Part shown: positions 12,439-25,739 of the stretch, piece by piece
Numbering within the stretch: position 1 is the stretch's first letter
Layout: each line of letters opens with the position of its first letter
NCBI GenBank assembly: GCA_947561585.1
Contig: CANNZV010000123.1
Location: 186,001 to 250,000, forward strand
DNA from: Caprella mutica
Taxonomy: Eukaryota > Arthropoda > Malacostraca > Amphipoda > Caprellidae
Length of the DNA stretch: 64,000 bases
Reading direction: 5' to 3'
Notes under the pieces: model-generated
What the model saw: only the letters and a program-made list of their open reading frames with translations
Databases searched by the model: none
Told to the model about the DNA's origin: nothing
Position numbers and translations under genes: made by a program

Positions 12439-14224
12439 GTAAGCATCTTTAGAAAAGAAATTTATCTAGGTAATTAAAGGATAAAAATGATATAACATCT
12501 TGAGGATGTTCCGTACTGTTTGAGGATATATCTATCACTTATCACTTTCCTTACATTCATTTCCCTTTCTGGAGGATAGTTTGTGGAAATAATTGGAATA
12601 GAAAACAATTGTAGTTAAGTTAGCGAGAAATCTTAAATACATTATGTGTATATTATTTCAAATGATATTTATAATGTTATACACAATTTGGATAGGAGCT
12701 CCCTATTATTGATACAGTATAGCTTTGGACTGAACTTAATTCAAAACAATGTTGAAAATTATACATTATTTATTTGAAACATCAATCTACTGTTCATTAT
12801 CAGATACATTGAAAATGAGATGTAATTAATAAAATGCAATTATTACCTATAAAAAAGGGTGTAAACTATTTTTGGAATATAAGAAATACCAGAAGGCTCT
12901 CTGCATAAATGTACCTAGTTCCATTTTGATTACATGCATAATGAATTCTTTGCAAGAGAAGTCATTATGCAAAGCATGTATGGCAAGTAGAGCCATAGTC
13001 CTTTGTAACGGTGAGACTCACTTTAGTAAAGTACTTTAAAATAGGAATTAAGGAGTTGTTCACTCTAGTATTTGCTTACATAAGGAAAAAATACATCTAC
13101 ATTATAATAAAAGCCACGTCTGTCTGTCCGTGTGTCACATTTTTATTATGAAACGCATGTTATTTTGGTTTATTATTTAGCTATCATTTTTCTATAGATT
13201 TTTTGTTTTCTCATTTAATAATATTAAAAATCAAAGTTTATTTGTGTAATGATAACAAGTACATGTATTTAACTATAAACCTAAACTAATTATGTCAATT
13301 GAATTATCAAGCAATAAACAACAGATACTGGACTAGTTATATTAAATGGGAAGGATCAACTAGTTACCTAGAAGTATCACATACATTGGTGAAAATCAAT
13401 GTAAAAATACGATTTTCATTGGATATACATACATACAAACTCATAGTTTCCCGAACTCGGATAAAGGTATTACCGACCAATTTGAAATAATTTGAATTTC
13501 ATGGTATTCAATTATTCGAAAGTGTAAGGGATTAATTTTAAAATTAGTGTAATGTAACTGTCAAAAAAAATTAAGTCTACAGTTTCCCGTTAAATGGATT
13601 ATGTAGAAAATGTTCAAGCCAACAGAAAATACAACCCATTAAAAGTTGAATACGTAATCTATTTCAATAACAGATATACCTTACTTTCATAGAACAGTAC
13701 GATTCGAAAATATACTTTCTCAAATCAGTCAATCGATTTTTTGCGCCTCATTTAAAGCGGAAATTTTTGTGATCGTCGAACTCATAATGTAGAACACATA
13801 TTTCCGATAAAATTGAACTATATCTAATAATTTAAATAAAGACTACAATGTCAAGTTTACTACTGATCAGGTCTTACATCGAGAGTAAGTGTATAGGAGG
13901 CATTGTTGCGATGATAAGACTGGAGAATGTTTGCCAAGTCAAGGGATGAGTGGCAATACTTTGCATCAATGTCTCCATCATGGAAGTAACTACAACATGC
14001 ATTAGCAAAACTAAAAGATAGGTAAAAACACTCAGAAAATATAAACATATCTTCAGAATTTATAAAAATATAAACAAATCGGCAGAATTTATTTTATATA
14101 TTATGGAAGATCCGCTAAACTGCTAAAGAAGCAGTAATTTACATAGATATCGAAAAATAATGAACTGTAGGAAGATTAAGATATATTACATGTATGAATA
14201 GAAGAGTAAATGTAACATTAAAGT
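12439..14224. other. AT-rich spacer
   Basis: A GTCTGTCTGTCCGTGTGTCA segment at about 13118 resembles transposon-end text seen in many animals. Otherwise only short frames of 62-63 codons. Confidence 0.5.
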
Positions 14225-14879
14225 TATTATAAATTTAACCCCAATTTCTAATTTTGTATCATTCATAATAATTTAAATCCCAATGTCTTATTTTGTATCA
14301 TTTACATAATAATTTAAATCCCAATGTCTTATTTTGTATCATTTACATAATAATTTTAACCCAATGTATTATTTTGTATCATTTACATAATAATTTAAAA
14401 CCCAATGTCTTATTTTGTATCATTTACATAATAATTTAAACCTCAATTTCTTATTTTGTATCATTTACATAATAATTTAAACCTCAATTTCTTATTTTGT
14501 ATCATTTACATAATAATTTAAACCCAATGTCTCATTTTGTATCATTTACATAATAATTTAAACCCAATGTCTCATTTTGTATCATTTACATAATAATTTA
14601 AACCTCAAATTCTTATTTTGTATCATTTACATAATAATTTAAAACCCAATGTCATATTATATATCATTTACATAATAATTTAAATCATAATGTCTTATTT
14701 TATATCATTTACATAATAATTTAAATCCCAATGTTTTATTTTATATCATTTACATAATAATTTAAATCCCAATGTCTTATTTTATATCATTTACATAATA
14801 ATTTAAATCCCAATGTCTTATTTTATATCATTTACATAATAATTTAAATCCCAATGTCTTATTTTATATCATTTACATA
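14225..14879. repeat. 41-bp tandem array
   Basis: About 16 copies of CATTTACATAATAATTTAAA + TCCCAATGTCTTATTTTGTAT. The first ten units use TTTTGTATC, the last five or six TTTTATATC, showing a switch of variant along the array. Confidence 0.95.
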
Positions 14880-15112
14880 TTTCAACTTCAAACCTTAAAT
14901 TAAAGTCAAAATGAAAGTTCTTCCTATAATGTTACCTCATGACATTGCCATATTTTTCTCACCATTAGTTACGTTCAATTAACTCTTAAGGTACGTTCTC
15001 TCAATTTGGCGTAACTTTATCTTTTTAAACAAAATTTAGCGAATTTAATACATCAAAAGTTGTAGCCTTAGTAGACCGTACAAACAAAGTTTTTTTAACA
15101 CTATAACTGTAG

Positions 15113-15165
15113 TAGGTGTTTAACGTCTGTTTAGGAACCAAAGGCCATATCACTGATGTCAAAAG
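15113..15165 (-). mobile_element. Family G short fragment
   Basis: GTTTAACGTCTGTTTAGGAA followed by CCAAAGGCCATATCACTGAT matches the outer end of the copy at 2745. Confidence 0.6.
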
Positions 15166-15575
15166 AAATAATAATTGCTATTGATTTCTCACTAAAATAA
15201 GCCTAAAATAACTTTATAAATTAAAATCAATGCAACAGTAATATTTTCCAACTATTTTTATAAGACAGGTTTCCTCGTCAGAAAATTATTTCATGTTATA
15301 ATAAGTTTATTTCAGTCTTATATACATGTACTCTATGCAAGTGTACATATTGTGTACTTAACGTACTTAGTTGAATAAATAATTCCATACATATATCAGT
15401 ATTTGTATTTCCACTAATGTCTGGTCGGAATAAATAAACAAAACTCTACGCACCTCTCAAATGATATTATAATGAGTTGCAAAGTACACGAGTTGGTACA
15501 TCCTAGATAGAATGAACAATTAGTGCAGTGAACCGTGCCGAGGTATCGGAGGCAAAGAGTGAATAGTAATTAGTG

Positions 15576-15750
15576 GGGTTGTGACAATATGCGTTTGAAA
15601 TAATAGATCCTGAAAATATTATAGACGGATTGAATTAAAGACTATTCAGTCGTTCTAAACCAGCGCTATATAGTATTTGATACCATTTCATTTCGTTTCG
15701 TCTATGATATTATTAAGATCTATGATTATAAACGCATATAGTCACAACCC
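15576..15750. mobile_element. Family B foldback MITE, long form
   Basis: Ends GGGTTGTGACAATATGCGTT and AACGCATATAGTCACAACCC, with TA on the right. The inner arms GATCCTGAAAATATTA and TATGATATTATTAAGATC match the second copy at 54443. This copy holds about 60 bp of extra central sequence. Confidence 0.8.
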
Positions 15751-17091
15751 TAGTAATTAGCTATAATATCACTATTAAACCATGTCCAGTATTGAAACTA
15801 TAAAAACACTAAATTATGAAATATTGATAGATCCAAATGAGTATCAAAAAGTACCTATCAACATACTCATATTGTACCATCTCCTAAATATAATAACCTA
15901 ATATCATTGCAGTCAATGTCCTATACATGATGGTAACACAGAACCCAAAATAACCCGACTTATTCTACTTCCATCCTACTGATTAGGATTAGTAGCCATT
16001 GGCTACCATAACATCGAGAGAAAGGTCCGCTGTACCTGCCTATATAGAAAAGGTTTACTCACACTGGTATCATAAGAACATTGAAGTTGTTCTCGAAGAG
16101 GGAGCTCATAGCATGCATGGTGGCGAGAGTGACGACCGCTTAAGCAGGAGACGTAGACACCACAAACAGATAACACGAAAAGCTCTTACTTGGAGAACTA
16201 CAAGAGTAGGAGGCGAGAAGAGTGCTCGAAAAGAGGGCATCTAAAGTGATGGTAAACGATTCCCACAGATCATTTGTTTCTTCCTCCGTCTTATATCTTC
16301 TTGCTGCAGTGCTCAAAGTCCGGATTTAGAATTTCCTTCCTTCGAATGTCGACTAGTCAGAGGATTTACCATTCTGGACTTTATAATTGAAGTTAAAGCG
16401 CTTATGAGGTAATCCCACGACGTGTTGGTCGGATAGTGGGACGCAATTCGACCAATTTTTATCCAATTAATCGAATGAAATACCGCTGAGTCGCAGCTGA
16501 TGGTAATCCACTTGGGATACTTTTAGAATACCAAAAACATAGATTAATTCGAAGGGAGTGAGATGATTGGTATTTTGGTGCATTGCAGTGTCTAGAAGAT
16601 CAGAAGATATTTCTCATGAAGACAGTAATGGGACGAGAAACTTCACGAACAGGAAGACATAGAGGTAGTAGGAGCTGTTCAACACTGAAGCTACATAATG
16701 AACATCAGATGTGTTACATGTTTCTGAAAAAAGTGATGTTCACAGTACACAAAATCATAATTTCGGAAGTATTTATTCGACACACACATTGTTCGTAGAT
16801 TGACGCATGGATCTAAATGTCATTTAACAACACTTTTAACTGTCAGAGAATGCATTGGAGTGGGAGCTAATTGAAACATTTGACACATTCCTTATTGCTT
16901 TTCTCTTAAATTTCATAAGATTAGAGAGCCCCATTGGGCATTAATGCCCACATGAGGACGGTCACCGAATGATCATGCCCATAAAGCTCTTCTTAAGCCT
17001 CGCTAAACTTACATTTCACAGAATAAACTCCACTGAAACACATTAATTCTTGCAGCACAATAACAACACTATTTCACACTAGCACTTCTCA
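15751..17091. other. Mixed-composition spacer
   Basis: Somewhat GC-richer from 15960 to 16700. Frames of 81 (15999) and 71 codons (16583) are arginine-rich without a domain, and no matching splice sites were noted. I see no supported gene. Confidence 0.45.
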
Positions 17092-17340
17092 ATGAATCAC
17101 ATTTTGGGTTGGTTAGGGAGAGGACTTAGTCTTAGAGACCACTCGACTTCACAAAATAGTGACGCGGCGATGCCCTGCTCAGTCGCTCGCTCTGAACAAA
17201 CTGTTACACCTCCTCCCTCTCTTCTCCTCGATAAGCCATTGCACTCCCCCCTCCCCCATATCTACCACCTTACAGGGCACATTACACACCCCCGCCCGCG
17301 CCTGCTCCCCATACTCTCTGGGATAATTTGGTGGAGGAGA
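17092..17340. promoter_or_regulatory. CpG- and C-rich pocket
   Basis: Contains GACGCGGCGATGCCC, TCAGTCGCTCGCTC (Inr-like TCAGT) and CCCCCGCCCGCGCCTGCTCC, unusual here. The 88-codon plus frame over it looks like translated C-rich DNA rather than a protein. It may be a promoter or an old element. Confidence 0.2.
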
Positions 17341-17553
17341 ATACTCCCCCTCAATTGAAGCTAAACTGATGATTTATTCTTTATACGATTACATATTGAG
17401 AATAAATTAGCATACGCAGTGATTCTTTGACTAAGTCATTCTTTAATATCTCACACAATGACTAAACCATTAAATCTTCTGCTCTTCACGGAACTGCATG
17501 CTGATGTATGGTGCTAAGTGTTTTCTAATCTCTTAGCCGCTACGTACACTTTA

Positions 17554-17795
17554 AAGGGCCGTACACACGTAAGCATTTTTAAGTCTTTCCACCAGACTTT
17601 TTGCTAAGCTCCTCCTACTTTTTGCACTAAAATATTAGAAAAATGGATATAATTATTATTTATTTTAGTTGGTACTGAAACTGAAATAAATACTAATTAT
17701 ATCGTTTTTTCTAATATTCTCGTGGTTAAAGTAGGAGGAGCTTAGCAAAAAGTCTAGTAGAAAGACTTACAAATCCCTACGTGTGTACGACCCTT
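17554..17795. mobile_element. Family E foldback element
   Basis: Long inverted arms: AAGGGCCGTACACACGTAAG against the complement of ACGTGTGTACGACCCTT, and then GACTTTTTGCTAAGCTCCTC against GAGGAGCTTAGCAAAAAGTC. There is no coding capacity. It ends 11 bp before a Family A element. Confidence 0.8.
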
Positions 17796-17806
17796 AAAGG
17801 TATCTA

Positions 17807-18007
17807 GGGTAAGTTACGAATTATCGGTGGGATCCACATCTTCGGTCACATAGGAACAACGAAATAATAATAATAATTTTAATTTGTATTTATGATACTT
17901 TCAGGTATCGTGGATACTGATTAAAAATAAATAAATAAAATACCATTATTTAGTTTTTTCTTATATGACCGAAGATGTAGATCTGACCGATAATTCGGAT
18001 CTTACCC
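17807..18007. mobile_element. Family A foldback MITE, complete
   Basis: TA|GGGTAAGTTACGAATTATCG at the left, CGGATCTTACCC|TA at the right. The core carries GATACTTTCAGGTATCGTGG. Arms include CACATCTTCGGTCACATAGG and TATATGACCGAAGATGTAGA. Confidence 0.9.
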
Positions 18008-18874
18008 TACAACACACAGAAGTTTTACCTATACTATTGACAGGTTAACATTCCTTAGCGATAATTCCGTGGGTGAAAAGTTCATATTTAGAAAAAGAAA
18101 CGAACTACAAAAGCAAAAGTTAAATATACTCAAATAAAAATGTATGTTTGGTTCCCCGATAATTATGATGGAATCCAATTTCATTTTCTACGGCCCCACA
18201 ACATCTTTTCTCTTGACAAATCTTCTACTGTGAAGATGTCAAGATCTCTTAACAGATAAACTTGAAGATGTCATATCAATAGGTTTTTAAACTGTTAGAT
18301 CATTCATTATATTTTACCAATCATAATATATTTGGCCCCATGTACATATATTACAAGTTCTTGAATTCATATCACTATACATGTATATATTATGTTTAAT
18401 TCCTTTGTTAACAGTATACAATCATTCAAATGTATAAAAGTTGACATTCAATATGATTTTAAAAAATCAATCATGCCTACAGAATTTTACAGAATTGAAA
18501 ATTTATAAAAAGTAAAATATAAGTTAATTTTAAGTTATAGATAGTTAATTCATTGCCGGGTCAATAAACTTAATTCACAAACACATTGATTTAAAAATGA
18601 GTCCACATCACTACATCATCATGCAGTTCATACGATATTATATATAGTTATATATAGCTCATTAATGATGCAATTGCCATTATATTAGCTCGTAAACTCT
18701 ACCTCTGGAGGTGAATTTACCTGTTGAAATATATAACATATGTGTCTCTCGATATTTATTCTCGATATTTATTCAGTTTGTGTTGATATTACAAAAATAT
18801 TTCATTTGAAATCAGTAAAAATGATTTGTTGTTACGTATCAAATTTCATGAATTTAGAAAGAATCTACGAGTTA

Positions 18875-19008
18875 GGTTCCAAGTTGTAGGACAGGTCCGC
18901 GTTTTCGACCATGCATGAAAAAATATGATTATTATTTAACTCGTATTTAATTTATTTTTTCTTACATAATCTAAAATGTGGAGCTGTCCAATAACTTGAC
19001 ACTTACCT
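18875..19008. mobile_element. Family A foldback MITE, degraded
   Basis: Left arm AGGTTCCAAGTTGTAGGACA, right arm AATGTGGAGCTGTCCAATAA and CTTGACACTTACC. The core is lost and the ends are diverged. Confidence 0.55.
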
Positions 19009-20877
19009 TACTTCTTTTATTCGATATATGCTTTAATATGTGACTTATCTACCCAAACAATATAGATATTGAATGTAGATGACATTGAAGCAAAGATCAA
19101 TGGTGGATATTTTTAGTACTTTATTTGGTTTAGGTAAACAGAAGTGTTTTGAGGAGTTAAATTTAGCTTTTCTTTCGCTTCACAGTAATAAGAATTAAAG
19201 GAATTTGTTATTATGGGCCTTATTAGGAAACCCTAAATTAGTATTGTACAGATTATTTGACCAATTAATTAATAAATATAAGCTTTATAATAATTTAATT
19301 AAAGTAAACTAGGATTATAACCATGTTTTGGTCCACTAAAATACGTATTGATTAATTTTTGAAGAACTAAAATTCAATTTAATAAAATTTAAAGAAATAT
19401 TTCACATGAATTGATCAATAAATAGAAATTATAGAGTTTTTCATTTATCAATAATTTGCCGAGCAACCGTCAGAGGGAAGAATTATTTACGCAGTTATTT
19501 GTTTTTCCTAAGAAGCCATACGTCTCGTAGTGTAAATATTTACCTCCGTATATTATTGATATTAATGAATGTATCGGGAAATCAACTGATAGCAGATACG
19601 AAGCTGATAGGGTGACATCTTTTGAAAAAGTATCTCGGTAATGGTAAGTCAAACTTATTGGTATCCTATTAGTAAAAGGAACGGAAAACTCAGTAATATA
19701 AAAGTTATAAAATCTATACTAAATGGACTATAAAATTAGTGAGAAATATTAAATAGAATTTTTTTTAAAAATTATATAAGAAATTAAATAAATATTGAAA
19801 AATATATAAAGGAAATTAATATACATAAGAGATTCTGAAGGAAAGAAAATTTTAGCGATGAAATTTAATTATTAATAGAGGAATTTTTTTAAATATATAT
19901 GATATTAAAAAATTCAAATGTAAATTCGAAAAAAATATTTGTAATAAATTTATAAAAGTCAATAGAAATGATTGATTTAATTAAAAATAATGAAAACTTC
20001 AATTCAATTACAGAATGAAAAAAAACTAAATCTATGGAATTGGAAAAATTGAATAACAATAATTATAAAAATTAAATAATTATAATTATAAAAATTAAAT
20101 AATTATAATTATAAAAATTACATAATTATAATTATAAAAATTACATAATTTCAATTGTGAAAAATTTAAAAATTAAGAAATAAAAAATGATAAATTAAAA
20201 AATAATAAATTGAATATTACAAAAATCTGAATGAAATAGTAGAAAAATTAGCATTCTACCAATTATCCAAATTACAACAGTTCTGAGAGGTATTGGAGTA
20301 GTCTCTTGGAGATATGCTTACATGACATACAAATAGTAGAGTGTGAACCACGCTATTTTAGCACCGTAGAGCTAATTTTAACTGGCAGTACAATGCTGTA
20401 AGTAAATGAGGTGACAGTCGAGGAAATGAACTGCATTGGTCAGTACTGGCAGTACTTTAGAAAAGAAAATGAAAGAACGGTGTGATATTATTGTCCCTAA
20501 ATCTTCTGTCGTAAGTAATGTTACAGTAAAAAAAGGGAAAATACATGAGGACATTGCAGAGAATGATCATTAATTAATACTATAACTTTAAATGCTTCAA
20601 CTGTTAAATAAAGCTTTGGTTATTATAAAGGATTTAATTGTCATTGTGTGAATACTATAAAGTATATGTTAATAAAAAGAAGACATTGTTCGGAAAATAC
20701 AATCATCCTTTATTTGAATGTATAAATATTATAATAATAATTATATGTATATATTATTGATGGAACATTTACATAAAAACATAAATTTCAGTTGATGCTA
20801 AGTAACTGAAAATGAATTATAATCTCATGATCAATTAATATTAATAATTATTCATAGTTAAATAATTATTGTAGTTA
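19009..20877. other. Very AT-rich spacer
   Basis: Apart from the 20050 repeat, nothing recognisable. 19730-20240 is almost purely A/T. Confidence 0.55.
20050..20160. repeat. Short AT-rich tandem repeat
   Basis: Four to five units of ATTATAATTATAAAAATTA with AAATA/CATA variants. Confidence 0.8.
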
Positions 20878-21045
20878 GGGTATGTTCCGAGTCATCGCAC
20901 GGTTCCACATTTTCGAACATATAAGAGAAATAGTAATAATTGTTATTGAACTTTACAAATTAAAAATAACACATCAATAATATTAATTATTTTTTTTTCT
21001 TACATGATCGGAAATGTGGTACAGTCCGAAAATTCAGATCTTCCT
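20878..21045. mobile_element. Family A foldback MITE, diverged
   Basis: Left arm GGGTATGTTCCGAGTCATCG, right arm GATCGGAAATGTGGTACAGT ending near AAATTCAGATCTTCC. The inner TTTTCTTACATGATCGG motif is shared with other copies. Confidence 0.65.
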
Positions 21046-21570
21046 TGTTTAATGAAATCGTTATCTATCATTATATTTATCTCTTATTTATTCTCTTAAG
21101 ACTCTTAACTGTTTAAATAAATACAATCAATGCAATGAGTCAGAGCCCTCTATCGGCAAGACATGGCCTAACACTTTTATTATATAACGATTAAATTAAA
21201 TTAAATTAATGATATTCTTACTGAAGAGCAATAACATTTTTCTTGGTAACTTAAATCTGAATAACTTATAATAATTAAGTATGAATAAGTGTACTACTTT
21301 ATTAAGATATCATCGATTAGTTAATCGAAAGCTTTAATTCGAAACAAACCAAAATTTGCCCTGACGGAGATTAAACCATTGTGTACACTAGTGATCTGGC
21401 AGTGTTTAGGTAGGAATAGCATGGGCAGTGGTCAGACGCTTAGTCAGTGACTGTACCTAGTGGCTACCCGCCAGCAATGACACATAGTATTTACTTGAGT
21501 CATTTACGAGAACTGTAATGACAGTATTACTGTGTCATGATATGATGGCAGTAGTGTGAAGTTAAGTCAT

Positions 21571-22954
21571 AGCCAGTGTGACAGTAGTATAGCCAGTGTG
21601 ACAGAAGTATAGCCAGTGTGACAGAAGTATAGCCAGTGTGACAGTAGTATAGTCAGTGTGACAGTAGTATAGCCAGTGTGACAGTAGTATAGCCAGTGTG
21701 ACAGTAGTATAGTTAGTGTGACAGAAGTATAGCCAGTGTGACAGTAGTATAGCCAGTGTGACAGAAGTATAGCCAGTGTGACAGAAGTATAGCCAGTGTG
21801 ACAGTAGTATAGTCAGTGTGACAGTAGTATAGCCAGTGTGACAGTAGTATAGCCAGTGTGACAGTAGTATAGTTAGTGTGACAGAAGTATAGCCAGTGTG
21901 ACAGTAGTATAGCCAGTGTGACAGAAGTATAGCCAGTGTGACAGAAGTATAGCCAGTGTGACAGTAGTATAGTCAGTGTGACAGTAGTATAGCCAGTGTG
22001 ACAGTAGTATAGCCAGTGTGACAGTAGTATAGCCAGTGTGACAGTAGTAAAGCCAGTGTGACAGTAGTATAGCCAGTGTGACAGAAGTATAGCCAGTGTG
22101 ACAGTAGTATAGCCAGTGTGACAGTAGTATAGCCAGTGTGACAGTAGTATAGCCAGTGTGACAGAAGTATAGCCAGTGTGACAGAAGTATAGTCAGTGTG
22201 ACAGTAGTATAGCCAGTGTGACAGTAGTATAGCCAGTGTGACAGTAGTATAGCCAGTGTGACAGTAGTATAGCCAGTGTGACAGTAGTATAGCCAGTGTG
22301 ACAGTAGTATAGCCAGTGTGACAGTAGTATAGTCAGTGTGACAGTAGTATAGCCAGTGTGACAGTAGTATAGTCAGTGTGACAGAAGTATAGCCAGTGTG
22401 ACAGAAGTATAGCCAGTGTGACAGTAGTATAGTCAGTGTGACAGTAGTATAGCCAGTGTGACAGAAGTATAGCCAGTGTGACAGAAGTATAGTCAGTGTG
22501 ACAGTAGTATAGCCAGTGTGACAGTAGTATAGCCAGTGTGACAGAAGTATAGCCAGTGTGACAGAAGTATAGCCAGTGTGACAGAAGTATAGCTAGTGTG
22601 ACAGTAGTATAGTCAGTGTGACAGTAGTATAGCCAGTGTGACAGTAGTATAGCCAGTGTGTCAGTAGTATAGCCAGTGTGACAGAAGTATAGCTAGTGTG
22701 ACAGTAGTATAGTCAGTGTGACAGTAGTATAGCCAGTGTGACAGTAGTATAGCCAGTGTGTCAGTAGTATAGCCAGTGTGACAGTAATATAGCCAGTGTG
22801 ACAGTAGTATAGCCAGTGTGACAGTAGTATAGCCAGTGTGACAGAAGTATAGCCAGTGTGACAGTAGTATAGCCAGTGTGACAGTAGTATAGCCAGTGTG
22901 ACAGTAGTATAGCCAGTGTGACAGTAGTATAGCCAGTGTGACAGTAGTATAGCC
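21571..22954. repeat. 20-bp tandem array with higher-order repeats
   Basis: About 69 units of ATAGCCAGTGTGACAGTAGT, all in register. Variants (AGTCAG, AGTTAG, AGCTAG, ACAGAAG, TCAGTAG) recur at fixed spacing: 160 bp (eight units) in 21580-22020, and 100 bp (five units) in 22581-22780. Open minus-strand frames of about 100 codons are by-products. Confidence 0.97.
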
Positions 22955-24698
22955 ATATTTTTTTTCTCTAAATGTAACACTAAATTTTTCCATAGCCTTC
23001 ACTTCAGTTAAAAGTTATGACTACATCACCATTGCAAAGCAAGTTGTGATGATGTAGTATAAGCATCACTCTTTAGTAGAACATCACCTTCGTCAAACAT
23101 TTACTTTATAGTTCCAATTACCAAGCAATCTGAGGGATAAAGTATCAACATATGAGGCAAAGGATTGGGAAAACATTATTGAAAAAAGGTTCACACTGTG
23201 AAACATTTTAGTGCAAGAAAAGTATGAGAAATCGGTCTACAATTTCTCATCATTCTACAACTAATTACAGCAGTAATTTAATAGCATGGTTCATTTGGGA
23301 TATAATTTATCTTAGTTCAAAAATATGATAAAAAGTGAATATAAATGATACTTCTTTCCTACCGACTTATTGTGATGTAAATACTAATTTTAATACATGT
23401 GACTTACAATGAAACACATGCCTTTCTATTAAAGATAACTCACTAATATTACGTAATGCATTTTATATTGACATATGATAGTGCACATTATATAATATTA
23501 GTTTGATCATATTTAATCTGAAATTAATTAATCAAAGTCGAAGAGTAATTAAATTAAGGTAATATTTTAAAATAACCATTACAGCACGAATAAACTAATA
23601 AAATATTGTAGAACGAAAAAGGAATACTTTATTCAAATGCAATAAGTATTAAAAATTAATTATGAATTAGTAAAATTACCTCAGTATTATATTTGTAACG
23701 TTATTTGCATAGTAAATTAACTGGTCAGACAATGTAAATGCTCATTAAAATCTACTTAAACTAATATTCGAATGCATCGTTACAACATTACAGTGCGAAA
23801 TTATATCGCAAATGAATAAGTAAACAATGCTAAGATTATGGATGCACGAAAGCTACTCAGAGACCTGAGCAAAGTGCATTTTAAAATCGATGCGCAAGGT
23901 ATCAATCACTTACTGAAGAAAGAACTAAACAAACATAGAGACATTTGTTTATGGAATAGTTTTTGGTGCAGTGGTCTAATGAGAACTACATGTACACACC
24001 CCTGAAACCTGTCACTCAGTCGAACATGTGAGAAGATATTGCTGGGATGTACGCAAGCACTAATAATATGTGCACTTTACTTGGTAATTTTTACTAGGTG
24101 AATGGTCCTTATTACTGGGTATAAGGTTCTATCCTTGTAGGGTGATGTTACTAGTTTTATACTAGCTCTGAAGAGTATATATATATATATAGTTTTTTAC
24201 TAGTTGTAAAAGTAATTCACATAGTTTATGTCAAGTTAAATATTTATAGAAGTCATATGTTAAGCTAGAAACATCCATACAAGTTTTTAACATTTAAAAA
24301 AAATTAGAGATCTCTGTAACCAACATTTTGTATTTGTTCAAATCAAGCAAAATGACAATTCTACATAGGCCTTATATCTTTTCTTTTTGAGAATACCAAT
24401 TGAATGTAAAAAGTCATAACGGTGAAAATAATGAATTTCGAATACTAACTAGTGATTATAATTCAACGTGAATTAAATGAAAATGATTATAAATTTCTCG
24501 GTGAATCAATTGGAATGATTATAATTAACGGTATCCTTAAATATACCCTACCTGAAGACAGAGCTTCAATAACTTCAATAATTTTATTAAAGTGTTACAT
24601 TTATAACATAATAATCAATGATGTCGTAATAGCTTAAACTGTAACTAGAGAGTAAATATTTTAACTGTTCCTATATTGACATAAAATATTACAGCGTA
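22955..24698. other. AT-rich spacer
   Basis: Only a small TA microsatellite (about 24176) and a 61-codon chance frame. Confidence 0.5.
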
Positions 24699-24890
24699 GG
24701 GTAAGTTTTAAGTTATCGGAATGTTCCATATTCTCGATCTTAATACAAAAAATATTACTAATTATAATTTAACATTTATTATATTTGGTATTCAAGATAC
24801 ATGCAAATATTATGAATACGATTTAAAATAAATATTTAACTATTATTGTTAATTACTTTTTTTCTAATACGATAACTCGAAACTTAATAT
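24699..24890. mobile_element. Family A foldback MITE, right end decayed
   Basis: TA|GGGTAAGTTTTAAGTTATCG at the left. The core holds TTGGTATTCAAGATACATGC. The right arm is reduced to CGATAACTCGAAACTTAAT. Confidence 0.65.
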
Positions 24891-25739
24891 ATATAGTGAA
24901 CCAATAACTTTCATATTAAAGCACATTTTAATTCTAGCGGTGCTCATTTAATTTCATCTGATAAAATATCATACATACAATATATGATATTTATAGCCTA
25001 ATTCGCTTGGATTGACCGAGTCTCTTATTTAGTTACATTTAATTAATGCAACTTCCGATAATATCAAATAAAAAGCCTAAAATGTCACTGCTAACACTTT
25101 AATTTTTAGTAAGAGAGTCAGTGTATACGGTACAATATGATGCAATGTTTATAAATATCAGGGTTTTATTTTAATAATTTCAAGTCAAATAATACATTAA
25201 AGTAATCAATATTGTTTCATTTAATTTATTATTTATGATGAAATTAAATGGTAAACATAGTACATGTATTAAAGTTTCATATTATATGATTATTAATATA
25301 AGTATTTTAGTACAAAAATAATAGCCACCTCCTGTTCTTTGTACAAATTCCTGATACGAATTGTTTTATTGCTCGAATTGCTTAACGCGTTGATTACGTA
25401 TACTTAAGGCAGTCTAGCCTAACTGACGTTTCCAAAATCATATGTCCCAAAATAGCAAGAAGAGCTGAGTATCTCTGTGTGTACCTATTGATCTCGTCTG
25501 TATGATAAAAAACATGTTATAAATGTAGTACATATTGTCACAATTAATTCGGGTTTAAAATATTGACAGTTGAATATATTTGTACCACTTCGTCTAACAG
25601 TAATATAATATACATAGTGGTACAAATGTGTACCAATACGTAGATAAAGTGTTAAATAATAAACAGCTAAAAGCAATTTTACCCCAAAATAGTATCACCG
25701 TGAGTAAGAGTGTTACAGTAAATTAAGAAATAGATTTAC

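Noticed and set aside
15999..16798. Two Arg-rich frames in a GC-richer area
   Set aside because: No recognisable domain and no paired splice sites.
21571..22954. CRISPR-like regular array
   Set aside because: Units are contiguous with no unique spacers; the DNA is eukaryotic.
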